A stretch of DNA of 64,000 nt, taken from NCBI GenBank assembly GCA_003278195.1, contig QCGE01000003.1, positions 62,001 through 126,000 of the forward strand, in the 5' to 3' direction. This DNA is from Prochlorococcus sp. AG-363-P08 (GTDB taxonomy: Bacteria; Cyanobacteriota; Cyanobacteriia; PCC-6307; Cyanobiaceae). The notes under the pieces were generated by a model. It saw only the letters and a program-made list of their open reading frames with translations, did no database searches and had not been told where the DNA came from. Of the stretch, positions 37,085 to 47,638 are shown piece by piece. Numbering within the stretch: the first letter of the stretch is position 1; each line of letters opens with the position of its first letter. Made by a program: the position numbers and the translations under genes.

Positions 37085-38358
37085 TGAAGTTATTATTTAT
37101 GAAGATATCTAAAATTAATTTTTTATTCTATCCAACCTTAATTATCTTTACATTACCAGGTATCACTTCTCTATTATTTCCGAAATCCAATAGCTTAATA
37201 TCGTCCCTTGCAAATGTTTCTTATGTAGACAATTCAAGTTGCGCTAATCTTGAGTCCTCAATCTCCTCACTATTGGGTCCTAAAAGCTCTAGATTTAGTG
37301 TTAGTATTTTAGATCACGATGGTGTGGAAATTGTCTCAATAAATTCTCTTAAACCTCGTGTTCCTGCATCAAATCAAAAAATTCTTTCATCAGCCTATGC
37401 TCTAGAGAGGCTTGGACCTAAATTTCTATTGACAACAGATCTGAATAAACTAACTAATAATACTATTGAAATCATTGGAAATGGCGATCCTGATTATGAT
37501 TCTTATAAGATCAAACAACTAGCAAAATTTATCAAGCAGTTTACAAACAAAAATTTACCTCCAGACAAAACTATTAATATAATTGTTCGGGATAATTCCA
37601 GAACTAATTGGTGGCCAGAAGGTTGGAATACTGAAGACAAGAAAGAATCCTACGGAGCACCTATAACTCAATTGGCAATCTCAAGTAATGAAAGTGAATA
37701 TGCTATATCAAACCCCACTAGCAATTTCGTAAATACATTAAGAAGAGAATTATCCTCTATTGGAGTGGAAGCCGATTTTGTTTTTGGTTTAAATAGACAG
37801 ATGCCTTATAGATGGCCTAATTCAAAACCTTTATATACCCAATATTCAGGTCCAATGAATGCTCTACTTAGTCTTTCCAATTCCCAAAGTCATAACTTTA
37901 CATCTGAGGTTCTACTACGCAAGGCAGCTAATACCTGGGAATCTAAACTAGCATCACAGAAACTAACCTCATGGCTTAAAAGGAATGGGATTTCAACTGT
38001 AAATTTAACGATAAAAGATGGTAGTGGTCTTTCTAGGCAAAATAGATTGACTACAAAAACGATATCGGATGTTTTGTTTTACATGTTAAATCACAAATAC
38101 CATGCATATTACTTTTCATCTATGGCTATTGTTGGCCAAAGGGGTACATTGAAGGAATTTTCTGAAGATAAATCCTTGTATGGACGCTTTTATGGTAAAA
38201 CTGGAACCCTTGATGGGGTTAAATCTATTAGTGGTTATTTAGAAACACCTAGAGGTTATTATATACTCAGTGTTATATCAAATGGTCTCCCAACTCCCCT
38301 TTCAATAATCGAGAAAATTTTGCTTAAGACTCATAATTATTCGATATGCATGAATTAG
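37084..38358 (+). CDS. dacB: D-alanyl-D-alanine carboxypeptidase, S13 family (PBP4)
   Basis: A 424-residue penicillin-binding protein of the PBP4/S13 type. An N-terminal hydrophobic segment (ISKINFLFYPTLIIFTLPGI) serves as signal or anchor. The active Ser is in S96-N-Q-K99 within PASNQKILSSAYA, the SxN-equivalent lies in SNSQSHNFTSEVLL, and K372-T-G374 is in YGKTGTLDGVKSISGY. It trims peptidoglycan stem peptides in the periplasm. It is shorter than E. coli DacB, with the inserted domains much reduced. Start overlaps the preceding gene's stop. Confidence 0.92.
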   Translation: MKLLFMKISKINFLFYPTLIIFTLPGITSLLFPKSNSLISSLANVSYVDNSSCANLESSISSLLGPKSSRFSVSILDHDGVEIVSINSLKPRVPASNQKILSSAYALERLGPKFLLTTDLNKLTNNTIEIIGNGDPDYDSYKIKQLAKFIKQFTNKNLPPDKTINIIVRDNSRTNWWPEGWNTEDKKESYGAPITQLAISSNESEYAISNPTSNFVNTLRRELSSIGVEADFVFGLNRQMPYRWPNSKPLYTQYSGPMNALLSLSNSQSHNFTSEVLLRKAANTWESKLASQKLTSWLKRNGISTVNLTIKDGSGLSRQNRLTTKTISDVLFYMLNHKYHAYYFSSMAIVGQRGTLKEFSEDKSLYGRFYGKTGTLDGVKSISGYLETPRGYYILSVISNGLPTPLSIIEKILLKTHNYSICMN

Positions 38359-38437
38359 AATTATTTATTCTTTTATTTAAACTAAAATCAATTTAAGCTA
38401 CATAGTCAAATTTGTTTGGTATATTAATGTATCTAGT

Positions 38438-38911
38438 TTATGTATAAAGATGTTTTAAATCCTTCGCAACTATAGATGGAACCATATGGCTTACATCACC
38501 TCCAAATTGGGCTACTTCTTTAACTACTGAACTGCTTAAAAAGCTGTGTTGAGCTGAAGTTGCAAGAAATATAGTTTCAAACTGCTCCCCTAATGTTTTA
38601 TTTGTATGAGCTATTTGTAGTTCATATTCGAAGTCACTTAGGGCCCTTAGCCCTCTTAGAATTATGGAGCATTTCATTTCTGCGGCGCAACTGACTGTTA
38701 GACCTTCAAAGCTAATAATATGTACATCTTTGATTCCTTTTGTTGCTTCATTAATTTGATTTAATCTTGTATCGAGACTAAAAGTCGCTGTTTTCTCTGG
38801 GTTGTTCAGAACAGCTACGACAACCTCTCCAAACATCCTCCTCCCTCTCTTGATTAGGTCAAGATGTCCGAAGGTTAATGGGTCAAAACTGCCTGGATAG
38901 AGAACTCGCAT
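38438..38911 (-). CDS. coaD: Phosphopantetheine adenylyltransferase
   Basis: A 157-residue CoaD that makes dephospho-CoA. The nucleotidyltransferase core has [20 protein letters not shown] with the GH of the T/HxGH motif, [20 protein letters not shown], and the C-terminal [19 protein letters not shown]. The ATG at 38911 is chosen because the protein family begins directly at MR-x-YPGSFDP; the longer frame upstream adds 30 residues with no similarity. It faces the flavin reductase gene across 68 bp. Confidence 0.95.
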   Translation of the reverse strand: MRVLYPGSFDPLTFGHLDLIKRGRRMFGEVVVAVLNNPEKTATFSLDTRLNQINEATKGIKDVHIISFEGLTVSCAAEMKCSIILRGLRALSDFEYELQIAHTNKTLGEQFETIFLATSAQHSFLSSSVVKEVAQFGGDVSHMVPSIVAKDLKHLYT

Positions 38912-38979
38912 AGTTTTATGGAAATAAAAGTTATATGGTCGTGTTAGCTTTAATGTTGGTTTAACCCAAAAAAGCTCAG

Positions 38980-39462
38980 ATGGCAATTGATTCAGAAGCA
39001 AAGAAGGTTCTGTTGAGGAAAATCCCCCATGGGCTCTTCATTTGTGGTGTTCGCGATGGGGACATAATCAATGGATTTACAGCAAGTTGGGTTACGCAAG
39101 GCTCTTTTGATCCACCTTTGGTAGTAATGGCTGTTAGGTCAGAGGGTTCCAGCCACGACATTATAAAAAACACAAGAAAATTTTCTTTAAACGTTTTACG
39201 AGCAGACCAGAAAGAATTAGCAGCAGTATTTTTTAAACCACAGTCAGCTTTAGGAGGGCGTTTTGAAGCCTCACCATTCACATATGGTGAATTAGGACTC
39301 CCTATTCTTGATGATGCTATAGGTGGTATTGAATGTGAAGTTATAGGTAGCGTTATTCACGGAGACCATAGTGTCTTCGTCGCTGAGGTTAAATCTGCCA
39401 AATTGATAAATGATACCGAAGCCCTCAATTTAGCCTCAACAGGTTGGTCATACGGCGGCTGA
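38980..39462 (+). CDS. Flavin reductase-like domain protein
   Basis: A 160-residue FMN-binding split-barrel protein of the flavin reductase-like group. [19 protein letters not shown] and [17 protein letters not shown] are the FMN-binding core, followed by [18 protein letters not shown]. It resembles the C-terminal flavin reductase domain of cyanobacterial diflavin flavoproteins but is free-standing. Substrate is unknown. It lies 19 bp upstream of uvrC on the same strand and may be cotranscribed with it. Confidence 0.85.
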   Translation: MAIDSEAKKVLLRKIPHGLFICGVRDGDIINGFTASWVTQGSFDPPLVVMAVRSEGSSHDIIKNTRKFSLNVLRADQKELAAVFFKPQSALGGRFEASPFTYGELGLPILDDAIGGIECEVIGSVIHGDHSVFVAEVKSAKLINDTEALNLASTGWSYGG

Positions 39463-39481
39463 AAACATAAATAGGAAATAC

Positions 39482-41407
39482 TTGATAACTAATACATACA
39501 TAAACCAGCCTGACAAACTCAAAAATAGGCTTAAGGATATCCCTAATGAGCCAGGCTGTTATTTGATGATAGATGCTAAACAGGATGTTATTTATATTGG
39601 AAAATCCAAGAATTTACGTTCACGTGTAGGCAGTTATTTCAGATCAAGCGGAGACTTGACTCCAAGGATTAAACTTATGGTAAGGCAAATTCAAGATATT
39701 GAGTTTATAGTTACAGATACAGAATCTGAGGCATTAGTCTTGGAATCTAACTTGATTAAAGAAAAAAAACCTTATTTCAATATTCTCTTAAAAGATGATA
39801 AGAAGTATCCATATCTATGTATCACATGGAGTGATGACTACCCAAGATTATTTATAACAAGACGTCGTCGAAATAGAAATAACAAGGATAGATATTATGG
39901 TCCATATGTAGATGTAGGTCTTCTAAGGAAGACACTATTTTTAGTTAAGAGAGCTTTTCCTCTAAGGCAAAGGCCTATACCTTTGTATAAAGATAAGACA
40001 TGTTTAAATTACTCTATAGGTAGATGCCCAGGTGTCTGTCAAGAATATATCTCTCCGTCTGAATATCATAAAACAATTCAAAAAGTAGAGATGGTTTTTC
40101 AAGGACGTAGTAACGAGTTGAAAGAGCTTTTGGAAAAGCAAATGCATAAATATTCTGTGAGATTGGATTTTGAATCTGCAGCGGTGATCAGAGATCAATT
40201 AAAGGGGCTTGAGGAATTAACAACAAACCAAAAAATGGCATTGCCTGATACTTCGATATCTATAGATGTTTTGGCTTTATCTTCTAATAGCAAGTTAGCT
40301 GCAGTGCAATTATTTCAAATGCGTGCTGGGAAATTAGTTGGAAGATTAGGTTTCACTGTTGATTGTAAAGAGCAAACAAAATCACAAACTTTACAAAAAG
40401 TGATTGAGGAACATTATAGTCAGTTAGAAAATGTAGAAATACCGCAAGAGATCGTTATACAGTATGAACTACCTCAACAAAAATTAATTTCTGAATGGCT
40501 TAGTGAAATTAAGGGTAAAAGAGTTAACTTAAAGAAGCCCATTCGCTCACAAAAAGCAGAACTCATTGAATTAGTAGAACGTAACTCTAAGTATGAATTA
40601 GATAGAGTTCAAAAGGGCATCGAAGAAACAGCACTTGCTGTTGAAGATCTTGCACAATTATTAGACATGACAACTACTCCTACTCGCATAGAAGGTTTTG
40701 ATATTAGCCATATACATGGTACTGACCCTGTTGCTTCTCAAGTTGTTTTTATAGATGGATTACCAGCAAAACATCATTATCGAAAGTACAAGATAAAAGA
40801 CTTAAATATAAATATAGGACACAGTGATGACTATAGAGCCTTGGCAGAGGTTATTCGCAGAAGGTTTAAGCGATGGTCTCTACTAATTAAATCAGGTGTA
40901 GATCTAGATCAATATAAGTCAAAGCCAAAAAGTTTTTTGGATCAAAACCAGTTAAACGATTGGCCGGACCTAATTATGATTGATGGAGGAAAAGGTCAGC
41001 TAAGTTCTGTATATACAGCGCTAGAAGAAATTGGTTTAAGTGAATATATTTGTATATGTTCCTTGGCTAAACGAAAAGAGGAAATCTTCCTTCCATGGAG
41101 AAAAAAACCATTGTCAACAGACCCAAATCAAATTGGTGTACGTTTACTTAGAAGGATTAGAGATGAAGCTCACCGGTTCGCTGTTGGTTTCCATAGGCAA
41201 AAACGTAGTGAGAGGATGAGACGATCAAGCCTAACTGAAATTCCAGGAGTTGGTCCTAAAAGGATTCGGGACGTTCTATCTCATTTCAATTCAGTTCAGG
41301 CAATACAAATAGCGACTATCCCCCAATTGCTAGAGGTTAAGGGGCTTGGTAAATCGAGTGCAAAGCAAATTTATGATTATTTCCATCCTCAAGACTCTAT
41401 CCAATAA
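39482..41407 (+). CDS. uvrC: Excinuclease ABC subunit C
   Basis: A 641-residue UvrC, which makes both incisions in nucleotide excision repair. The GIY-YIG nuclease domain runs from about residue 20 to 95 with VIYIGKSKNLRSRVGSYF. A UvrB-interacting UVR motif follows near residue 205 (MHKYSVRLDFESAAVIRDQL). The RNase H-like domain contains RIEGFDISHIHGTDPVASQV, and the C-terminal helix-hairpin-helix pair includes LTEIPGVGPKRIRDVLSHF. Start is TTG at 39482; no ATG or GTG lies close before the GIY-YIG domain. Confidence 0.97.
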   Translation: MITNTYINQPDKLKNRLKDIPNEPGCYLMIDAKQDVIYIGKSKNLRSRVGSYFRSSGDLTPRIKLMVRQIQDIEFIVTDTESEALVLESNLIKEKKPYFNILLKDDKKYPYLCITWSDDYPRLFITRRRRNRNNKDRYYGPYVDVGLLRKTLFLVKRAFPLRQRPIPLYKDKTCLNYSIGRCPGVCQEYISPSEYHKTIQKVEMVFQGRSNELKELLEKQMHKYSVRLDFESAAVIRDQLKGLEELTTNQKMALPDTSISIDVLALSSNSKLAAVQLFQMRAGKLVGRLGFTVDCKEQTKSQTLQKVIEEHYSQLENVEIPQEIVIQYELPQQKLISEWLSEIKGKRVNLKKPIRSQKAELIELVERNSKYELDRVQKGIEETALAVEDLAQLLDMTTTPTRIEGFDISHIHGTDPVASQVVFIDGLPAKHHYRKYKIKDLNINIGHSDDYRALAEVIRRRFKRWSLLIKSGVDLDQYKSKPKSFLDQNQLNDWPDLIMIDGGKGQLSSVYTALEEIGLSEYICICSLAKRKEEIFLPWRKKPLSTDPNQIGVRLLRRIRDEAHRFAVGFHRQKRSERMRRSSLTEIPGVGPKRIRDVLSHFNSVQAIQIATIPQLLEVKGLGKSSAKQIYDYFHPQDSIQ

Positions 41408-41555
41408 TTAGAGACTCTCATCTGAAACGTTTAAGAATATTTTAGATTATGTGAATTTTCATACCTATTATCAAACCTATAATCCTTAAACTCAGCTAAA
41501 ATTAATTTAATGCCTTATAAATCCTACGTTTTCCAAAACAAAACATTTTTATTAT

Positions 41556-42116
41556 ATGACCTTTCCTGCAAGCGCTTACCTATGGTTCAAAGCACTTCAT
41601 ATAGTTGGTGTAGTAGTTTGGTTTGCAGGTCTCTTTTATCTAGTTCGGCTATTCATATATCATGTTGAAGCTAAAGAATTAGAACCAGATCTTCAGAAGG
41701 CTTTTGAAGATCAATATTCATTAATGGAGAAAAGATTAGCAAATATCATAACCACGCCTGGAATGATCCTTACTGTATCAATGGCAACTGGATTATTAAT
41801 AGTTGAGCCTTCATGGCTCCAACAAACTTGGATGCAAGTTAAGTTGGCCTTTGTAGCAGCATTACTTTTTTATCATTTCTTCTGTTACCGAATAATGAGA
41901 CAGCTAGATGTAGGAACATTCAACTGGTCAGGTCAACAGTTAAGAGCATTAAATGAACTCCCAACATTATTCCTTGTTATTGTAGTAATGCTTGTAGTCT
42001 TTAAGAATCAGTTCCCTACAAATGCTGCTACTTGGTTTATTGTCCTCTTAGTTATTTTAATGGCAGCAACTATTCAACTTTATGCACGTTATAGACGTCT
42101 TCGCAAAGATCAATAA
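41556..42116 (+). CDS. hemJ: Protoporphyrinogen oxidase HemJ
   Basis: A 186-residue membrane protein of the HemJ family, the usual cyanobacterial enzyme for oxidising protoporphyrinogen IX, on the path to haem and chlorophyll. It has four helices. AYLWFKALHIVGVVVWFAG holds the conserved His of helix 1, and GMILTVSMATGLLIVEPSWL plus WMQVKLAFVAALLFYHFFCY follow. Fast C-terminal polar tail. It lies 148 bp after uvrC and 11 bp before the PHP gene, so it likely shares a transcript with the latter. Confidence 0.93.
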   Translation: MTFPASAYLWFKALHIVGVVVWFAGLFYLVRLFIYHVEAKELEPDLQKAFEDQYSLMEKRLANIITTPGMILTVSMATGLLIVEPSWLQQTWMQVKLAFVAALLFYHFFCYRIMRQLDVGTFNWSGQQLRALNELPTLFLVIVVMLVVFKNQFPTNAATWFIVLLVILMAATIQLYARYRRLRKDQ

Positions 42117-42127
42117 AGTTATATCAG

Positions 42128-42787
42128 ATGATTATTAATGAATCTAGTAAGTTAAAGAATATTCTTGAGAAGATAAATCCATCAAGTTGCCCATTTCAGT
42201 TTAATCTTCATACTCATACTACTTTTAGTGATGGAAGTATGACACCATTAGAATTGATTAAACAGGCGGCTGATCTGAAGGTAAAATATATTTCCATAAC
42301 AGATCATCATTCAACAGAATCATATCCTGTTATAAGTGACTGGATAAAAACAAGAATTTCCAGAGATTTATATACCCCTAATTTGATTAGCGGCATTGAA
42401 GTTAGTTGTTTACTCAATAAGTGTCTTGTTCATGTATTAGGTTACGGGTTTGATGTCAATCATCCCTCAATACGTCCTTATACACTAGGTGAGGCTCCTT
42501 CAGGAAGCTATCTACAGGCTTCAAGTTTTTGCAAAGCAATCCATAAAGCAAACGGTATCGTTTTTCTAGCACATCCTGCTAGATATAGATTACCATTTAA
42601 TACTCTAATAGAGGCGGCTAAAATTAACGGGTTTGATGGAATTGAAGTTTGGTATGATTATAATTTCAATACAACATGGACTCCTTCCCCAGTAATATGT
42701 TCTGATATTAAAAATCTATCAGATAAATTAAACCTATTATCTTCGTGTGGCACCGATACTCATGGCTATAGCTTGACGGGAAGATAA
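42128..42787 (+). CDS. PHP-domain metal-dependent phosphoesterase
   Basis: A 219-residue PHP domain protein. Metal-binding residues appear in FNLHTHTTFSDGSMTPLEL (HxH), ISITDHHSTESY, LISGIEVSCLLNKCLVHVLG, IVFLAHPARYRLP and the C-terminal CGTDTHGYSL (DxH). It is a free-standing domain like YciV/TrpH, which removes nucleotides from 5' ends of RNA or acts on 3',5'-bisphosphonucleotides. The substrate here is unknown. Gene follows hemJ by 11 bp. Confidence 0.9.
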   Translation: MIINESSKLKNILEKINPSSCPFQFNLHTHTTFSDGSMTPLELIKQAADLKVKYISITDHHSTESYPVISDWIKTRISRDLYTPNLISGIEVSCLLNKCLVHVLGYGFDVNHPSIRPYTLGEAPSGSYLQASSFCKAIHKANGIVFLAHPARYRLPFNTLIEAAKINGFDGIEVWYDYNFNTTWTPSPVICSDIKNLSDKLNLLSSCGTDTHGYSLTGR

Positions 42788-42813
42788 ATAAATTTATTAA
42801 ATGTAATTTATTA

Positions 42814-45800
42814 TCAGTTAAGTAAGTCCCCATTTTCTATTTTAGAGTCAATACTTATTAACTGAGACTTAAGTCTGTCAATAACCTCCAATGGAGCTTC
42901 TCTCCATAACCCTCTATTATATGCTTCTATTAATCTTTCTATAATATCTCTAAGCGCCCATGGGTTATTGTTTAGGAGGAATTCATTGTTTATTTGATCA
43001 TCTACCCAGTCTTTATTTATAGAACTGTAGCACCAACTTGGTACAAGGTTTGTAGTTGCGTCGTAAGCAAATAAATAATCTAATGTTGCGGCCATCTCAA
43101 ATGCCCCTTTATAAGAATGATCTCTCATCCCTTCGATCCACTTTGGATTTAATACTCTACTTCTAACTACTTTATCTATTTCATCAGTCAACTTCTTTAC
43201 TTTTATATTATCTATATTTGAGTGATCACCAAATATAACTAGTGGTTTTTTACTTGATAAGCATTCTACCGAGGCTGCCATACCACCATGAAACTGATAA
43301 TAATCATCTGAGTCTAATATATCATGCTCTCTATTATCTTGATTATGTAAGACCATTTCAACTTTACTTAGCGTGTCTTCAAATCCTTTTTGATCAAGTG
43401 TAGGAATTACATCTTCGTCATATGCCCACTTACTCCAAGAAATATATGCTTTCGCTAAGTCATCTTTTGTTTCCCAGTTTCCTGATGAAATAAGTTCTTG
43501 TAATCCCGCTCCGTATGAGCCTGGAGCCGATCCATATATTCTATTCTGATGTCCATCTTTCTTTACTATATAGGCATAAGGATTATCTTTTTTGGTCTCG
43601 TTTAAATTAGCAACCAATTTTTGAGCCCTGTATACCATTTTTACTAGATTAGGAAATGAGTCTCTAAATAATCCGGAGATTCTTAGTGTTACATCAACCC
43701 TTGGCCTTTCTAAGACAGATAATGGTATTACCTCCAGATCAACAACTCTTCGTGTTTTTCCATCCCATATAGGCTTTACCCCAATTAAACTCAATAATTG
43801 AGCGATTTCTTCCCCACCATTTCTCATTGTTGATGTTCCCCACACAGATACTCCTAGAGAAACTAAATGTTGACCTTTTTCCAAAAGGTTTAACTCAAGT
43901 ACTTTGTTTGCACTTTTAACTCCTAAATCCCATGCTGCTTCAGTCGGAATACCTCTTAAATCTATTGAATAAAAATTTCTACCTGTTGGTAATACATCTT
44001 CCCTACCTCTCGTGGGAGCTCCTGATGGACCGCTTTCTACATAATGTCCACAAAGTGATTCCATAAAACTTATTTTTTCAACTTGTGGAGATGCATATAG
44101 CTTATTCCATAAAGTAGATTTTATTTCTGTAAGGTAGCTATGTCGATTTTTATCTATAAGAATATTTTGAATTTCTTTTGGTAATATACTTAAATTATGC
44201 TTTTTAAGATCGAGTAAAATTTCTAATACTAACTTTGATACTTCTTCTATCCATGCTATTACGTCACCAACTTTTGATACTGGTGATTTAATATAGCCTT
44301 TAAGTATTTTTACGTCTTTTGATTCTAATTGGTTATCCAAATCGTCACACCAGGGATCCATTCTCAAATTCATCTGCTTAGCAATAAACTGAGTTAGTCC
44401 AATTCTCTTATTATTTGGTGACCTGCTAATAGAAAGCATTAGATCAATCAACTTATCTGTCTTCGGCCTTTTACCAAAAGTATGTAAACCAGTTCTGATT
44501 TGTGCTTCTTTCAACTCACATAGGTAAGAATCAGTTTCTAATATGAGTTTCTCCATAACTTTACTATCAGTTGTATCTAGATCCTTTGAATTGGTCATTT
44601 CTAGATCTTTAATTAATTGAACAGCCTTATTCCTTAAAAAATCACTTCGATTTGACCCAAGTTGTAAAGAAGAGAAGTATTCATCTAGTACTCCCTCTAA
44701 TTCATATAATTTTCCGTACAATTCTGCTCGAGCTAATGGTGGTGTTAGATGGTCAATAATTAATGCATTTGTTCTTCTTTTAGCTTGGGAGCCTTCGCCT
44801 GGATCATTAACGATAAACGGGTATATATTAGGAATTGACTCTAGTATTAGGCTAGGAAAGCAATTCGGGCTTAATCCAACCGCTTTTCCTGGTAACCACT
44901 CTAAAGTCCCATGTTTGCCAACATGAACGATACAATGGGATTTGTGAAAATCTCTTACCCATAGGTATTGAGCTATATATCTATGGGGAGGAGCAAGATC
45001 TGGGGAATGAATGTCGTTTTCGCTGAATGGATCATATCCACGTGGTGGTTGGATAAGAATTACTATATTGCCAAATTCAATTCCATGAATTGGAAATCCG
45101 TTGTTTTCTAATTCATGTGAATTTGACGGTTCGTTCCATCGACTAATTAATTTATTCCTTGATTCATTGGATTGTTGTCTCCACCAAGTTAAATAACTTT
45201 CTAGTGGATAATAACTCAGAGGATTGTTATTTTGTGTGTCAGGAGAATTTGTTCTGGATGATATAAGCATTTTGATTAACTCCCTACTGTTATTAGGTAA
45301 CTTGTCTGGGCCTAAATTATATCCTTCTTCTTTCAACCACTTAATCATCTGAATAATACTACTTGGGGTATCAAGACCAACTCCATTTGCAATTCTTGAA
45401 TCTCTAATTGGATAATTAGCAAGTATTAAAGCTATTTTCTTCTCTCTATTATCAGTATACCTTAGACTTATCCACTTCTTAATATGGCTTATCAACCATA
45501 AAATTGAATCATTATAGGGCTGCATTTCTTTTATGGCTGTATATAAGTAATTATCCTTCTTCGTTATATTTCTAAAAGCACATGGTTTAGTTATTATACG
45601 ACCATCGATCTCAGGAAGTACTACCTGCATACAAAGGTCAACATTGTCTAGCCCTATTGAGCTTCTCTCCCAACTATCTTTGCTATTTAAGCTAGTAATA
45701 ATTTGAAAAATGGGTAGGTTGATATTTTTCCAGAACTCTGATCCTGTTGCTAAATCATCTGGGTTTATAGAAGAAAATGATGTAGCACATACTATTGCTT

Positions 45801-46554
45801 CTATTTTTTCTCGTTTAACAAATAACTTTATCTGATTTTGAATTTCAGGATCCCTTAGACTACTAATGAAGATAGACTTTGGACTAATAAGGTTATCTCT
45901 CATTAGTTTATTCAGAGTGGAAGGTAGTTTTAATTCACCAGATTTATATAATGATGTATAGTATACAATTAGCACTTTCATCCCAGCTTCTGACTTTATA
46001 TCCCACTTTAAAAATGTTGAGATTCTATCTATAGTTAAACTATTTTGTTTTATATGTCCATATTTTATTAGTGAACTGCAAAGAGATAATATTGTTATTG
46101 TGTTTTTTACTCCACCTTCTCTAAAGAGTTCAGAAAAATACTGAGTAATATGATTTTCAATGTTTCCTATGGCATGTAGGCTTTCTTCGTTGTCTTTTGT
46201 ACCAGATAAAACTATTAAGTATCTATCGTCCGTTTCTGAAGACCATGACTCTATTTTTTCTAAGCCGTAACTCCAGTATCCCCTATCGCCATAGATTCTG
46301 ACTATTACTAATTTGGCTTTTTGGACAGTGGTTGAAATGTAGTGATCAACCTGCGCAGGATGCAAGATAGATGAAAGTTGTAATGCTCTTATTTGACTTC
46401 GCCATTTGGAGCCTTCTTCTAAATTTAAGGTAGAGGATAAAGTATAAATATCTGTACTTGCACTAGTTAAAAGTAGTATTGGAGCACTAGGCTGTTCTAC
46501 TAGAGAGATGTCCTCTGGTTGATCAGCTCCTGGAACACTTGCTATACGATGCAT
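42814..46554 (-). CDS. cobN: Cobaltochelatase subunit CobN
   Basis: A 1246-residue CobN/magnesium-chelatase H-type protein. The core signature CIVHVGKHGTLEWLPGKAVG lies near residue 545, followed by YPFIVNDPGEGSQAKRRTNAL. GESGPSGAPTRGREDVLPTGRN-type sequence occurs as VESGPSGAPTRGREDVLP near residue 850, and a C-terminal stretch includes YQFHGGMAASVECLSSKKPL. It inserts cobalt into hydrogenobyrinate diamide in the aerobic cobalamin route, although cyanobacteria make pseudocobalamin by a mixed route. The small ATPase subunits (shared ChlI/ChlD) are not nearby. It is divergent from ilvE with 73 bp between. Confidence 0.94.
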   Translation of the reverse strand: MHRIASVPGADQPEDISLVEQPSAPILLLTSASTDIYTLSSTLNLEEGSKWRSQIRALQLSSILHPAQVDHYISTTVQKAKLVIVRIYGDRGYWSYGLEKIESWSSETDDRYLIVLSGTKDNEESLHAIGNIENHITQYFSELFREGGVKNTITILSLCSSLIKYGHIKQNSLTIDRISTFLKWDIKSEAGMKVLIVYYTSLYKSGELKLPSTLNKLMRDNLISPKSIFISSLRDPEIQNQIKLFVKREKIEAIVCATSFSSINPDDLATGSEFWKNINLPIFQIITSLNSKDSWERSSIGLDNVDLCMQVVLPEIDGRIITKPCAFRNITKKDNYLYTAIKEMQPYNDSILWLISHIKKWISLRYTDNREKKIALILANYPIRDSRIANGVGLDTPSSIIQMIKWLKEEGYNLGPDKLPNNSRELIKMLISSRTNSPDTQNNNPLSYYPLESYLTWWRQQSNESRNKLISRWNEPSNSHELENNGFPIHGIEFGNIVILIQPPRGYDPFSENDIHSPDLAPPHRYIAQYLWVRDFHKSHCIVHVGKHGTLEWLPGKAVGLSPNCFPSLILESIPNIYPFIVNDPGEGSQAKRRTNALIIDHLTPPLARAELYGKLYELEGVLDEYFSSLQLGSNRSDFLRNKAVQLIKDLEMTNSKDLDTTDSKVMEKLILETDSYLCELKEAQIRTGLHTFGKRPKTDKLIDLMLSISRSPNNKRIGLTQFIAKQMNLRMDPWCDDLDNQLESKDVKILKGYIKSPVSKVGDVIAWIEEVSKLVLEILLDLKKHNLSILPKEIQNILIDKNRHSYLTEIKSTLWNKLYASPQVEKISFMESLCGHYVESGPSGAPTRGREDVLPTGRNFYSIDLRGIPTEAAWDLGVKSANKVLELNLLEKGQHLVSLGVSVWGTSTMRNGGEEIAQLLSLIGVKPIWDGKTRRVVDLEVIPLSVLERPRVDVTLRISGLFRDSFPNLVKMVYRAQKLVANLNETKKDNPYAYIVKKDGHQNRIYGSAPGSYGAGLQELISSGNWETKDDLAKAYISWSKWAYDEDVIPTLDQKGFEDTLSKVEMVLHNQDNREHDILDSDDYYQFHGGMAASVECLSSKKPLVIFGDHSNIDNIKVKKLTDEIDKVVRSRVLNPKWIEGMRDHSYKGAFEMAATLDYLFAYDATTNLVPSWCYSSINKDWVDDQINNEFLLNNNPWALRDIIERLIEAYNRGLWREAPLEVIDRLKSQLISIDSKIENGDLLN

Positions 46555-46627
46555 GTTGGTATTCTGCTCACCACTTACTACTTTGGGTATGGACTGAGCC
46601 CAATCCTTGACATGGCATAGTTAAAAA

Positions 46628-47545
46628 ATGCATACGTTTTTGCCCTACGCATGGTTCAAAGGAGAATGTGTCCCATTCGAGGACGCAAAAGTTTCAATAG
46701 CTACCCACTCCCTTCACTATGGGACTGCAGCATTTGGTGGAATGAGGGCTATTCCAGATCCTTTTGATAAGGATACTTTCCTTTTGTTTAGAGCAGACCG
46801 TCATGCTAGGAGGCTTTCACAGAGTGCCAGGCTTCTATTGGCTGAGCTAGATGAAGAGACAATATTACAAGCCCTAACTGCGTTTCTAGTTAAGAATCAT
46901 CCTAAGAAACCAATTTACCTCAGACCATTTGTTTATACATCAGACCTTGGGATTGCTCCCCGTTTACATGATATAGAAACAGATTTTCTTATATATGGGT
47001 TAGAACTAGGAGATTATCTATCTCCCGATGGCGTTAGTTGCAGGTTTAGTAGTTGGACTCGTCAAGAAGACCGTTCACTTCCATTGAGAGGAAAAATTAG
47101 TGGTGCTTATATTACTAGTTCCCTAGCCAAAACAGAGGCTGTTCTAAGTGGCTTTGATGAAGCCTTACTTATGAACAGCAGGGGTAAAGTGTCTGAAGCT
47201 AGTGGCATGAATCTTTTTTTAGTTCGTGATGGTGAATTGATAACTCCTTCAGTCGATCAGGATATTCTTGAGGGTATAACTAGAGCGAGTGTTATAGAAT
47301 TAGCAAAGTCAATGGACATACCAATTCATGAACGATCAGTAGACAAATCGGAATTGTTTATTGCCCAAGAAGTGTTTCTTACTGGCACGGCTGCAAAAAT
47401 TACACCAATTCGGCAGATTGAATCAACCAAGCTTCCAACAAACCGTCCTATTATGGATGTGTTAAGAAAGAAACTCATTTCCATAACAGAAGGTAGAGAA
47501 AAATCATACAGTCATTGGATTACAAAAATAAACCTCAACCCTTGA
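46628..47545 (+). CDS. ilvE: Branched-chain amino acid aminotransferase
   Basis: A 305-residue fold-type IV PLP aminotransferase. MHTFLPYAWFKGECVPFEDAK opens the protein, SLHYGTAAFGGMRA near residue 28 is the usual N-terminal signature, RGKISGAYITSSLAKTEA near residue 155 carries the PLP Lys, and VSEASGMNLFLVRDGELITP is the ILVE-type loop. It makes Leu, Ile and Val from keto acids. It is divergent from cobN and transcribed toward metH. Confidence 0.93.
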   Translation: MHTFLPYAWFKGECVPFEDAKVSIATHSLHYGTAAFGGMRAIPDPFDKDTFLLFRADRHARRLSQSARLLLAELDEETILQALTAFLVKNHPKKPIYLRPFVYTSDLGIAPRLHDIETDFLIYGLELGDYLSPDGVSCRFSSWTRQEDRSLPLRGKISGAYITSSLAKTEAVLSGFDEALLMNSRGKVSEASGMNLFLVRDGELITPSVDQDILEGITRASVIELAKSMDIPIHERSVDKSELFIAQEVFLTGTAAKITPIRQIESTKLPTNRPIMDVLRKKLISITEGREKSYSHWITKINLNP

Positions 47546-47638
47546 TTAATTTAAATAATCATGAATAGCATATTAAATAACACAGAAAATTTATTTTGTT
47601 TAAATAGAAAAAAAATTGTTGACAACTAAACCAAATAT

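Noticed and set aside
38912-39001. Longer N-terminus for CoaD
   Set aside because: The extra 30 residues are not part of the family and the conserved protein starts at the ATG at 38911. The extension would also overlap the divergent flavin reductase gene.
47546-47638. Cobalamin riboswitch before metH
   Set aside because: The 93-bp AT-rich gap is too short and lacks the B12-box consensus.
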